From contig CAMPHL010000193.1 of assembly GCA_946885905.1 (NCBI GenBank), forward strand, positions 1 to 5,763: a DNA stretch of 5,763 nt, in the 5' to 3' direction. The translations under genes and the position numbers were made by a program. Below, piece by piece: positions 1 to 5,682 of this stretch (positions are counted from its first letter, which is position 1; the number at the start of each line of letters is the position of its first letter). The notes under the pieces are model-generated. The model worked only from the letters and a program-made list of their open reading frames with translations. It was not told where the DNA came from and searched no databases. The DNA is from an uncultured Pseudomonadota bacterium. GTDB lineage: Bacteria > Pseudomonadota > Gammaproteobacteria > Burkholderiales > Usitatibacteraceae.

Positions 1-1
1 C

Positions 2-694
2 AGGATCGCGCAGCGGGCGATGCGCAAGCCCCTCTTCCACGCCGGGATGAAGGTCCGCGCGGGCGATGCCGACGCGCTGGTCCCGGGCGTTGCGCACCCG
101 ACCGCGCGCGTGATCGAGGCGGGGATGCTCACCATCGGCCTCGCCGACGGCATCCGCACGCCATCTTCTTTCTTCCTCATGGCGCTGGAGGACCGGGTGC
201 TGCTCTACGCCGATTGCGCGGTGAATCCCGATCCGGATGCCGATGCCCTGGCCGACATCGCGCTCGCTTCCGCGGCAAGCTGGCGCGCGCTCATGGATGA
301 CCCGCCGCGGGTGGCGATGCTTTCCTTCTCGACGAGGGGCAGCGCTTCGCACCCGCACGTGACCAAGGTGCAACAGGCCACGGCCCTCGCGCTGCAGCGC
401 GAGCCGGGCCTCGCGATAGACGGCGAGTTGCAGGCCGATGCGGCGCTCATCCCGCGCGTGGCCGAGAAGAAGGTACCTGGTGCGAGCCCTTCCGCCGGCC
501 GCGCCAACGTCCTCGTCTTCCCCGATCTGGACGCCGGCAACATCGCCTACAAGCTCACCCAGCACCTCGCCGGAGCCCGCGCGATCGGCCCCATCCTCCA
601 GGGCTTCGCCAAGCCCATCAGCGACCTCTCCCGCGGCGCCACGGCCGACGACATCGTCGCCACGGCCGCCGTCCTGCTGGCCATGGGCAGGTAA
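2..694 (+). CDS. pta: Phosphate acetyltransferase, C-terminal part (5' end outside the window)
   Basis: Pta interconverts acetyl phosphate and acetyl-CoA in the cytosol. The frame is open back to the first bases of the window, and the first ATG (20) lies inside conserved family sequence, so this is an N-terminally truncated view. About 230 residues remain of a usual 320-340. Family signatures seen are [19 protein letters not shown] near the start, then TPSSFFLM, then [17 protein letters not shown], and finally the C-terminal block [13 protein letters not shown]. The Ser-Arg and Asp of that last block match the catalytic Ser, Arg and Asp known from Methanosarcina Pta. The family also includes phosphate butyryltransferases, but the sequence reads as Pta. 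With xsc about 3 kb away, the likely role is to convert Xsc-derived acetyl phosphate to acetyl-CoA. The stop codon (692-694) and the preceding AGG codon lie in the arm of a perfect palindrome, so the original C-terminus may have been altered. Confidence 0.9.
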   Translation, partial: RIAQRAMRKPLFHAGMKVRAGDADALVPGVAHPTARVIEAGMLTIGLADGIRTPSSFFLMALEDRVLLYADCAVNPDPDADALADIALASAASWRALMDDPPRVAMLSFSTRGSASHPHVTKVQQATALALQREPGLAIDGELQADAALIPRVAEKKVPGASPSAGRANVLVFPDLDAGNIAYKLTQHLAGARAIGPILQGFAKPISDLSRGATADDIVATAAVLLAMGR

Positions 695-764
695 AAAATC
701 TGGTGTCAGACACCGTTTATCAGGATCCTGATAAACGGTGTCTGACACCAGATTTTTTACCTGC
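687..764. repeat. Perfect 78-bp palindrome, REP/REPIN-like, between convergent genes
   Basis: Positions 687-725 are exactly the reverse complement of 726-764, with no spacer; the centre is GGA|TCC at 725/726. Pairing fails at 686/765. Each 39-base arm holds a smaller palindrome, GGTGTC-A-GACACC (702-714) or GGTGTC-T-GACACC (737-749). A further inner palindrome spans 715-736. The arm is about 44% GC, well below the flanking genes. From memory, the GGTGTCAGACACC core occurs as dispersed repeats in proteobacterial genomes and beside REP-associated tyrosine transposases; this was not checked. The arms supply the TAA stops of both pta and the cytochrome gene. No transposase gene is in the window, so if this is mobile it is non-autonomous. 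Confidence 0.93.
691..760. terminator. Probable bidirectional intrinsic terminator formed by the palindrome
   Basis: The palindrome has an A6 tract at one end (693-698) and a T6 tract at the other (753-758), enclosing a long stem. On either strand the RNA would therefore have a strong hairpin followed by a U-run. It lies exactly where + strand pta and the minus-strand cytochrome gene converge, with no other terminator-like sequence between them. The U-run is itself paired with the A-run in the full-length stem, which is the usual layout of bidirectional terminators. Termination is inferred from structure only. Confidence 0.6.
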
Positions 765-1137
765 AGTCCTTCGACCTCCCGGCTGCCTCGAGGTACGCGA
801 TGAGATCCGTGCGTTCCTGCTTGTCGTCGATGCCGGCGTAGCCCATGGCAGTGCCGGGGACGACTTTCATGGGGTCGGCGAGGAAACGCTCGAGGGTGGC
901 CTTGTTCCAGACGAGGCCGGAGCGTTTCATTGCGGGGGAGTAGTCGAAGCCGGGGACGGTGCCGGCGCGGCGGCCGATGAGGCCGCAGTGCCGGGGGCCG
1001 GCGCGGTCCTGCGCGAGCGAATGGCAGCCCGCGCAGCGCTCGTAGATCTTCTCGCCCGCCTGCGGATTCGGGGCGGCGCTCGCGGCACCCACTGCCACCC
1101 CGAGCGCAAGCGCGAAGAAAAGGCCAGGTAGCCGCAT
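757..1137 (-). CDS. Small periplasmic class I cytochrome c
   Basis: This 126-residue protein is a probable soluble mono-heme electron carrier of the periplasm. It has a Sec signal peptide at about residues 1-21 (Arg, a hydrophobic run, then a cut near ASA-A), one heme-binding motif CAGCH (Cys35, Cys38, His39), and a GPRHCGLIGRRAG segment typical of small cytochromes c. The distal ligand is likely Met98 in PGTAM, where many relatives have PGTKM. The C-terminal helix includes DLIAYLEAAG. Two extra cysteines (Cys51, Cys125) lie outside the heme motif. Its ATG overlaps the stop of the ferritin-like gene upstream by one base (TGATG) and no Shine-Dalgarno sequence is visible, so translation is probably coupled to that gene. 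Its TAA stop lies inside the palindrome arm. The partner redox enzyme is unknown; the neighbouring ferritin-like protein is one candidate. Confidence 0.93.
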   Translation of the reverse strand: MRLPGLFFALALGVAVGAASAAPNPQAGEKIYERCAGCHSLAQDRAGPRHCGLIGRRAGTVPGFDYSPAMKRSGLVWNKATLERFLADPMKVVPGTAMGYAGIDDKQERTDLIAYLEAAGRSKDCR

Positions 1138-1718
1138 CAGGAGACGAACGCCCCAGGCACCGGGGCCTCGCCCACGGCATTGCGCAGGATCGCCCAGTGC
1201 ATCGCTTCGTCGCCCAGGATGCTCGCCGCCGCTTTCGCAAGGTCGCGGTTGCCGAATACGGGCACCGCGCCCAGGTACGCGCTCACCGCACCCTTCTCGA
1301 GCGAGGCGGCGAACCTGAGCACGTCGGCCTGCGACTTGAGCTTCTCCGTGGGAAACGTGTACTTCGCCTTCGCGGCCACCGGGCTCCCACCCAGCTTGCC
1401 CACGGTCTTCGCGAGCACGTCCGCATGTTCCTTGTGGTGGCCCTGGAAAGTCACGGCGAGGTCGAGCACCGGCTTCTGCAGCAGGCCCGACTCCGCGCCC
1501 ACCTGGTAGGCGGCGATCGCCTCGAGCTCGGCGGCGAGCGCGGTATTGAGGATGCGCACATCGGACTCGGTGCTGCCGCCCGCGCTCTTCGCGGCGAGGA
1601 CGTCGCGGCCGGCGAGCAGCGCCACCGCGGTTCCGGAAAGGATGAGGCCCGACTGGCCGAGGAAGGCGCGGCGCGCGGCCACGGGATCGTCGATGCGGGC
1701 GAGGGCGAGGAAGGACAT
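1137..1718 (-). CDS. Exported ferritin-like domain protein (Ferritin_2 type)
   Basis: The product is 193 residues from the start chosen here. The ORF could begin 10 codons further up (1748), but only the ATG at 1716-1718 has a good ribosome site: AAGGAG at 1731-1726 with a 7-base gap. Residues 14-40 look like a Tat signal (Arg16-Arg17-Ala-Phe-Leu, then a hydrophobic stretch), suggesting export in folded form. The rest looks like a four-helix ferritin-like bundle. Possible metal ligands are Glu64 (AAELEAIAAY), the HHKEH cluster at 94-98, Glu141 (SLEKGAVSAY) and the ExxH pair Glu171/His174 (GDEAMHW). Relatives are usually annotated only as ferritin-like; iron binding or oxidation chemistry is inferred. 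It is the first gene of a two-gene unit with the cytochrome c and faces an ECF sigma factor, which fits a stress-controlled envelope redox function. The exact role is unknown. Confidence 0.87.
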   Translation of the reverse strand: MSFLALARIDDPVAARRAFLGQSGLILSGTAVALLAGRDVLAAKSAGGSTESDVRILNTALAAELEAIAAYQVGAESGLLQKPVLDLAVTFQGHHKEHADVLAKTVGKLGGSPVAAKAKYTFPTEKLKSQADVLRFAASLEKGAVSAYLGAVPVFGNRDLAKAAASILGDEAMHWAILRNAVGEAPVPGAFVS

Positions 1719-1856
1719 TTTCGTGCTCCTTGGATGGGTTGTACCCATCGGATGAGCCCCCGCGAGCGCGCGTTACGGCCCACGCCTAAAATAAGGTTGA
1801 AACGCGGCGAGGGCCCCGCGCATCCAATGCCCGATGACCCTCCGGAGGCACTTCCC
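1719..1856. promoter_or_regulatory. Divergent intergenic region between ferritin-like and sigma genes
   Basis: This 138-bp gap must hold the promoters of both divergent genes. It contains a ribosome site for each: AAGGAG for the ferritin-like gene (minus strand, 1726-1731) and GGAGG for the sigma gene (1844-1848, 8 bases before the ATG). A short AT-rich island at 1787-1801 (TAAAATAAGGTTGAA) stands out in GC-rich sequence and is the likeliest core promoter area. I could not assign confident -35/-10 pairs, nor an ECF-type GGAAC box, on either strand. Confidence 0.45.
1733..1749. repeat. Short inverted repeat in the leader of the ferritin-like gene
   Basis: GATGGGT (1733-1739) and ACCCATC (1743-1749) form a perfect 7-bp inverted repeat around a 3-base centre. 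It sits directly upstream of the AAGGAG ribosome site of the ferritin-like gene. It could be a protein-binding site or, in the mRNA, a small hairpin next to the ribosome site. The upstream in-frame ATG (1748-1746) falls inside this repeat, a further reason to reject it as the start. Confidence 0.5.
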
Positions 1857-2531
1857 ATGTCGGCCCTGCCGGCTATCGCCAAGACGACCGACCTTCCCGA
1901 TTCCGAGCTGGCGCAACGCGCCCGCGCGGGCGACAAGCAGGCGATCGAGCACCTCATCCGCAGGTACAACCGCAAGCTCTATCGAACCGCGCGCGCGATC
2001 CTGCGCGACGACGCCGAGGCCGAAGATGCCGTCCAGGACGCCTACATCCAGGCCATCCGCGGCCTCGCGAGCTTCCGCGGCGATTCGAGCCTCGGCACCT
2101 GGCTCACCCGCATCGCGGCCAACGAGGCGCTCATGCGGCGTCGGCGCAACGCCCGACGCGCAGAGGTCATCCCCCTGCGCGACGACGGAGAGTCGCTGAT
2201 GGAAGAGATCCCGGGCGAAGAAGCCGCCACTCCCGAGCGCGAGGCGATGGGCAACCAAGTACGCTCCCTGCTCGAGAAGCAGATCGACGCCCTGCCCGAC
2301 CTCTACCGCGCGGTCTTCGTGCTGCGTGCCGTCGAGGAGCTGAGCGTCGAGGAAACGGCGCTCGCGCTCGGCCTTCCCGAAGCGACCGTGCGGACGCGCT
2401 ACTTCCGCGCCCGCGCCCTGCTGCGCACCGCGCTCGAACGCCGCGTGGACGACACCTTGCGCGACACGTTCGCTTTCGACGGCGAGCGCTGCGACCGGAT
2501 CGTCGCCGGAGTCCTGGCCCGGCTGGGCTGA
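1857..2531 (+). CDS. ECF-family RNA polymerase sigma factor (RpoE-like)
   Basis: This 224-residue protein is an extracytoplasmic-function sigma factor directing RNA polymerase to a stress or envelope regulon. Region 2 spans about residues 27-95, including DDAEAEDAVQDAYIQAIRGL and the FRGDSSLGTWLTRIAANEA segment. A linker rich in Glu and Arg follows. Region 4 spans about 140-193 with a helix-turn-helix (LSVEETALALGLPEATVRTR). The start at 1857 is chosen because GGAGG lies 8 bases upstream and the protein then has normal length; upstream in-frame sequence is antisense to the ferritin-like gene. Beyond region 4 is a tail of about 30 residues ending in AFDGERCDRIVAGVLARLG, with a single Cys212. 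No anti-sigma gene follows; the next gene is convergent citrate synthase. The divergent ferritin-like/cytochrome c pair is the obvious candidate target, by position only. Confidence 0.94.
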   Translation: MSALPAIAKTTDLPDSELAQRARAGDKQAIEHLIRRYNRKLYRTARAILRDDAEAEDAVQDAYIQAIRGLASFRGDSSLGTWLTRIAANEALMRRRRNARRAEVIPLRDDGESLMEEIPGEEAATPEREAMGNQVRSLLEKQIDALPDLYRAVFVLRAVEELSVEETALALGLPEATVRTRYFRARALLRTALERRVDDTLRDTFAFDGERCDRIVAGVLARLG

Positions 2532-2644
2532 TCAGGCCTCGTCGCGGCGCGCACGGCCGCAAACTGGGCCAGGCCCGGCGTCTTCGGCGATAGCAGGCAG
2601 GCCCTCCGCCGCGCGCGAAACAGCAGGAATCGGCAAGCCGGGGA

Positions 2645-3796
2645 TCAATCCCCTCGTGCCTCGAGCGGCTGGTAGTCCCGCGGCGCCGGACCCGAGTAGA
2701 GCGTGAGCGGCCGGATCAGGATGTTCGACTCCATCTGCTCCATCACCTGGACCGCCCACCCGGGCACGCGACCGATGGCGAAGATCGGAACGAAAAGGTC
2801 GTTGGGGATGCCGTTCAGGTAATAGACGACGCCGGCATAGAAGTCGACGTTCACGTTCACGCCGTGGCGCGCGTACGGCTTCATCGCTTCGACCAGGGCG
2901 GCCAGGATCTGGTACCACTTCGGCTCGCCCATCTCGATCGAGAGCTTCTCCACGCCCGCCCGCATGTGGCGCGCGCGCGGGTCCTCGGCCTTGTACACGC
3001 GGTGGCCGAACCCCATGATCGCCTCGCGGTTCGCGCGCTTGGCCTTCACGTACTCGGCGGCTTTCGAGGGCTCGCCCACCTCCTGGGCCATCTTCATCAC
3101 GTTCTCGGCGGCCCCGCCGTGCGCCGGGCCCGAGAGCGCCGCGATCGCCGCCGTCACCGCCGCGTGCAGGTTCGCGTCCGTGCCCGCGACCACGCGAGCG
3201 GTGAAGGCCGAGGCGTTGGACCCATGCTCGGCGTGCAGGATCATGTCGATGTCCATGAGCCGCGCGGCATCGGCGGACGGCTTCTTGCCCTGCAGCATCC
3301 AGAGGAAGTTGGCGGCGTGCGCGAGCGATGGATCCGCCGCCACGGGCCTGCGCCCGTTGCGGATGTGCTCGTGGGCGGCCACGATCATCGGCACCTGCGA
3401 GGTGAGCCGGATGCCCTTGCGCACCATCGCGGCCTGCGAATTGCCCGCGGTCTCGGGATCGAAGGCGGCCAGCGCCGACGTGGCGGTGCGCAGCACGTCC
3501 ATCGGGTGCGCGGCCTTCACGTGCTCGATCACCTGCAGGACCGCGGGCGGGAGCGTGCGCGCGGCCTTCAATTCCGCCGTGAACGCGTCCAGCTCGCGCT
3601 TCTTCGGCAGCTCCCCGTGGAAAAGCAGATAACAGGTTTCCTCGAACGTGGAGCCCTGCGCGAGGTCGTGGATGGAATAGCCGCGATAGCGCAGCTCGCC
3701 GGCCTTTCCGTCGATGTCGCACACGCGCGAACGGTCGAAATAGACGCCGTTCAGGCCGCGGTGGATCTGCACCTTTTTGTCTTCGTCCATTGGCAT
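2645..3796 (-). CDS. gltA: Citrate synthase, short type
   Basis: Condenses oxaloacetate and acetyl-CoA to citrate and CoA in the TCA cycle, in the cytosol. From 3796 the protein has 383 residues, the short form lacking the N-terminal extension of the NADH-inhibited E. coli enzyme (427 residues). The catalytic triad is intact: His226 in SGPAHGG, His265 in GFGHRVYK and Asp318 in NVDFYAG. The LHAEHGSNAS segment (188-196) carries an oxaloacetate-binding His, and the end reads YSGPAPRDYQPLEARGD. Two ATGs compete: 3796 (MPMDEDKK) with a weak GGAA 6 bases upstream, and 3790 (MDEDKK). Longer starts would run into the divergent xsc gene. A 2-methylcitrate synthase (PrpC) is possible, since the families overlap, but no other prp gene is nearby. 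It converges with the sigma gene and diverges from xsc across 52 bp. In this setting it would consume acetyl-CoA arising from Xsc plus Pta. Confidence 0.92.
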   Translation of the reverse strand: MPMDEDKKVQIHRGLNGVYFDRSRVCDIDGKAGELRYRGYSIHDLAQGSTFEETCYLLFHGELPKKRELDAFTAELKAARTLPPAVLQVIEHVKAAHPMDVLRTATSALAAFDPETAGNSQAAMVRKGIRLTSQVPMIVAAHEHIRNGRRPVAADPSLAHAANFLWMLQGKKPSADAARLMDIDMILHAEHGSNASAFTARVVAGTDANLHAAVTAAIAALSGPAHGGAAENVMKMAQEVGEPSKAAEYVKAKRANREAIMGFGHRVYKAEDPRARHMRAGVEKLSIEMGEPKWYQILAALVEAMKPYARHGVNVNVDFYAGVVYYLNGIPNDLFVPIFAIGRVPGWAVQVMEQMESNILIRPLTLYSGPAPRDYQPLEARGD

Positions 3797-3801
3797 ATAC
3801 T
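3796..3801 (+). promoter_or_regulatory. Possible -10 box for xsc
   Basis: TATACT matches the sigma-70 -10 consensus at five of six positions and lies about 47 bases upstream of the xsc start. No good -35 hexamer is found at 16-18 bp spacing; the sequence there is a T-rich run (3774-3778). The box touches the citrate synthase start codon, so transcription in the two directions would compete. This is a weak prediction; an activator may substitute for the -35. Confidence 0.25.
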
Positions 3802-3848
3802 GTTCCGAAATCCGAGAATTTTCCATCCGTTTTCCGTTAGGAGCCCCC
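3797..3848. promoter_or_regulatory. 52-bp divergent control region of citrate synthase and xsc
   Basis: Both divergent genes must be controlled from this gap or from within each other's 5' ends. It is AT-richer than its surroundings. It carries four WTCCG pentamers in a regular pattern: TTCCG at 3803 and ATCCG at 3810, then ATCCG at 3825 and TTCCG at 3832. Spacing is 7 bp within each pair and 22 bp between pairs, about two helical turns. TTTTCC also occurs twice, 11 bp apart (3819 and 3830). This looks like an operator for a regulator bound on one face of the helix. The xsc ribosome site AGGAG is at 3839-3843. Confidence 0.45.
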
Positions 3849-5636
3849 ATGAACGACATGGCGCGCGGAGACCGCAAGGTCGTATCCGGCAAGGTGAAGA
3901 TGACGCCCTCCGAGGCGCTGGTCGAGACGATGGTCGCGCAGGGCGTGACCGACATCTTCGGCATCGTCGGCTCCGCCTACATGGACGCGCTGGATATCTT
4001 TCCGGCGGCGGGCATCCGCTTCATTCCGGTGGCCCACGAGCAGGGTGCGGTCCACATGGCCGACGGCTATTCGCGCGTGTCCGGGCGACACGGCGTCTGC
4101 ATCGGGCAGAACGGCCCCGGCGTGACCAACTTCGTGACCGGTGTCGCAGCGGCGTACTGGGCACATTCGCCGGTTGTCGTGATCACCCCGGAGACGGGCT
4201 CGGTTTCGATCGGCCTCGGCGGCTTCCAGGAGACCGAGCAGCTGCCGATCTTCTCCAAGATCACCAAGTACCAGGGCCACGTGATGAACCAGAAGCGCAT
4301 GGCCGAGATCACCGCGCGCTGCTTCGACCGCGCGATGCTGGACATGGGCCCCACGCAGCTCAACATCCCGCGCGACTTCTTCTACGGCGACATCGAGGCC
4401 GAGATCCCGCAGCCGATCCGCATCGGCCGTGGCGCGGGTGATGCGGCAGCGCTGGACGAAGCGGCGAAGCTCCTCGCCGCGGCGAAATTCCCCGTGATCC
4501 TCTCGGGCGGCGGCGTGATCATGGCCGAGGGCATGAAGGAAGCCATCGCGCTCGCCGAGCTCCTGCACGCGCCGGTGGCCTCGAGCTACCTGCACAACGA
4601 TTCCTTCCCCGCATCGCATCCGCTCTGGGTCGGCCCGCTGGGCTACCAGGGCTCGAAGGCGGCGATGAAGCTGATCTCGAAGGCGGACGTGGTGCTGGCC
4701 CTGGGCACGCGCCTGGGCCCCTTCGGCACGCTGCCGCAGTACGGCATGGAGTACTGGCCGAAGAACGCGAAGATCATCCAGATCGACGCGGATGCGCACA
4801 TGCTGGGACTGGTGAAGACGATCTCGGTCGGCATCTGCGGCGACGCGCGCGAGGCGGCCGGCGCGCTCGCGGTGCGCCTGGTGAGCACGCCGATGGCGGC
4901 GCAGCAGAACAAGGCCGAGCGCGATTCGCAGATCAAGGCCGAGAAGGCCGCGTGGGAGAAGGAGCTCGAGGGCTGGACGCACGAGACCGACCCCTATTCG
5001 GTCGAGATCTCGAAGGGCGTCTCGGCCATGCATCCGCGACAGATGCTGCGCGCGCTCGAGCGCGCCATGCCCAGGGGCGCGATGGTCTCCACCGACATCG
5101 GCAACATCTGCTCGGTGTCGAATTCCTACCTGCGCTTCGACGAGCCGCGCTCGATGCTGGCGGCGATGAGCTTCGGCAACTGCGGCTACGCCTTCCCGGT
5201 GGCCTGCGGCGCGAAAGTCGCCCGCCCCGACCGTCCCGCCATCGCCTACGTGGGCGACGGCGCGTGGGGCATCTCCTTCAACGAGATGCTCACCTGCGTG
5301 CGCGAGAAGATCGGCGTGACCGTGGTGGTCTTCAACAACGGCCAGTGGGGCGCGGAAAAGAAGAACCACGTGGACTTCTACTCGCGCCGCTACCAGGGCG
5401 TGGAGCTGGAGAACCCGAGCTGGGCCGCCGTCGCGAGATCGTTCGGTTGCGAGGGTGTCGTGGTCGACAAGGTGGGCGATGTCGGCGGGGCGCTGCAGGA
5501 GTCGGTCAAGCGCCAGGCCGAGGGCAAGACGACCATCATCGAGATGATGGTCACGAAGGAGCTGGGCGATCCGTTCCGGCGCGATGCGCTATCGAAGCCC
5601 GTGCGGCATCTGGAGAAATACAAGCAGTTCGTCTAA
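3849..5636 (+). CDS. xsc: Sulfoacetaldehyde acetyltransferase
   Basis: Xsc (EC 2.3.3.15) is a thiamine-diphosphate enzyme that converts sulfoacetaldehyde plus phosphate to acetyl phosphate and sulfite. It is the desulfonation step for taurine, isethionate and related C2 sulfonates in the cytosol. The start at 3849 has AGGAG 5 bases upstream and gives 595 residues, normal for the family. The N-terminal PYR domain (about 18-185) has the catalytic Glu64 in HEQGAVHMADGYSR and GQNGPGVTNF. The central domain spans about 200-345. The C-terminal PP domain (about 400-575) has the ThDP/Mg motif GDG (469-471) followed by Asn496-Asn497. FGNCGYAFP, QWGAEKKN and the tail DPFRRDALSKPVRHLEKYK match, as I recall it, the Cupriavidus-type Xsc, which separates it from acetolactate synthase and glyoxylate carboligase. 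An exported-protein gene follows 46 bases downstream. No taurine dehydrogenase, isethionate dehydrogenase or sulfite exporter gene is in view. Confidence 0.95.
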   Translation: MNDMARGDRKVVSGKVKMTPSEALVETMVAQGVTDIFGIVGSAYMDALDIFPAAGIRFIPVAHEQGAVHMADGYSRVSGRHGVCIGQNGPGVTNFVTGVAAAYWAHSPVVVITPETGSVSIGLGGFQETEQLPIFSKITKYQGHVMNQKRMAEITARCFDRAMLDMGPTQLNIPRDFFYGDIEAEIPQPIRIGRGAGDAAALDEAAKLLAAAKFPVILSGGGVIMAEGMKEAIALAELLHAPVASSYLHNDSFPASHPLWVGPLGYQGSKAAMKLISKADVVLALGTRLGPFGTLPQYGMEYWPKNAKIIQIDADAHMLGLVKTISVGICGDAREAAGALAVRLVSTPMAAQQNKAERDSQIKAEKAAWEKELEGWTHETDPYSVEISKGVSAMHPRQMLRALERAMPRGAMVSTDIGNICSVSNSYLRFDEPRSMLAAMSFGNCGYAFPVACGAKVARPDRPAIAYVGDGAWGISFNEMLTCVREKIGVTVVVFNNGQWGAEKKNHVDFYSRRYQGVELENPSWAAVARSFGCEGVVVDKVGDVGGALQESVKRQAEGKTTIIEMMVTKELGDPFRRDALSKPVRHLEKYKQFV

Positions 5637-5644
5637 AAAATAGG

Positions 5645-5664
5645 GCTCCCGCCGGCGCGGGAGC
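5645..5664 (-). terminator. Hairpin after xsc, terminator-like on the minus strand
   Basis: GCTCCCGC (5645-5652) and GCGGGAGC (5657-5664) form a perfect 8-bp GC-rich stem with a CGGC loop. On the + strand the hairpin is preceded by A6 (5635-5640) and is not followed by a T-run, so it is not a classical terminator for xsc. On the minus strand the hairpin is followed, after four bases, by T6, which resembles an intrinsic terminator for transcription coming from the right. On the + strand it could protect the 3' end of xsc mRNA or reduce read-through. Confidence 0.5.
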
Positions 5665-5682
5665 GACAACAGGAGGAAGACA

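Noticed and set aside
703..1131. + strand frame beginning in the palindrome
   Set aside because: Antisense to the cytochrome c gene; its start is a GTG inside the repeat with no ribosome site.
1197..1856. Upstream extension of the sigma factor frame
   Set aside because: It runs antisense to the ferritin-like gene, and a strong ribosome site marks the start at 1857.
2566..2576. GGGCC-A-GGCCC inverted repeat between the sigma and citrate synthase genes
   Set aside because: The stem is too short once a loop is allowed and no T-run follows on either strand; expected by chance in GC-rich DNA.
2640..2653. GGGGAT-CA-ATCCCC over the citrate synthase stop codon
   Set aside because: Only five or six base pairs and no T-run, so it is not convincing as a terminator.
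2532..3722. Minus-strand frame of 396 codons overlapping citrate synthase
   Set aside because: It is a shifted frame of the citrate synthase gene, Arg/Gly/Ala-rich without motifs, while the true frame holds all catalytic residues.
2864..4441. Long + strand open frame (525 codons) across citrate synthase and into xsc
   Set aside because: It is antisense to citrate synthase and out of frame with xsc. Its translation is Arg/His-rich low-complexity sequence with no family signature, typical of GC-rich shadow frames.
3837..5369. Minus-strand open frame of 510 codons opposite xsc
   Set aside because: Composition is dominated by His, Arg, Ala and Val from antisense GC-rich codons; no recognisable domain, and the + strand frame is clearly xsc.
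3849..5636. Acetolactate synthase or glyoxylate carboligase identity for the ThDP enzyme
   Set aside because: The HEQGA, FGNCGYAFP, QWGAEKKN and DPFRRDALSKPVRH segments match Xsc, and the usual acetolactate synthase partner (small subunit) is absent.
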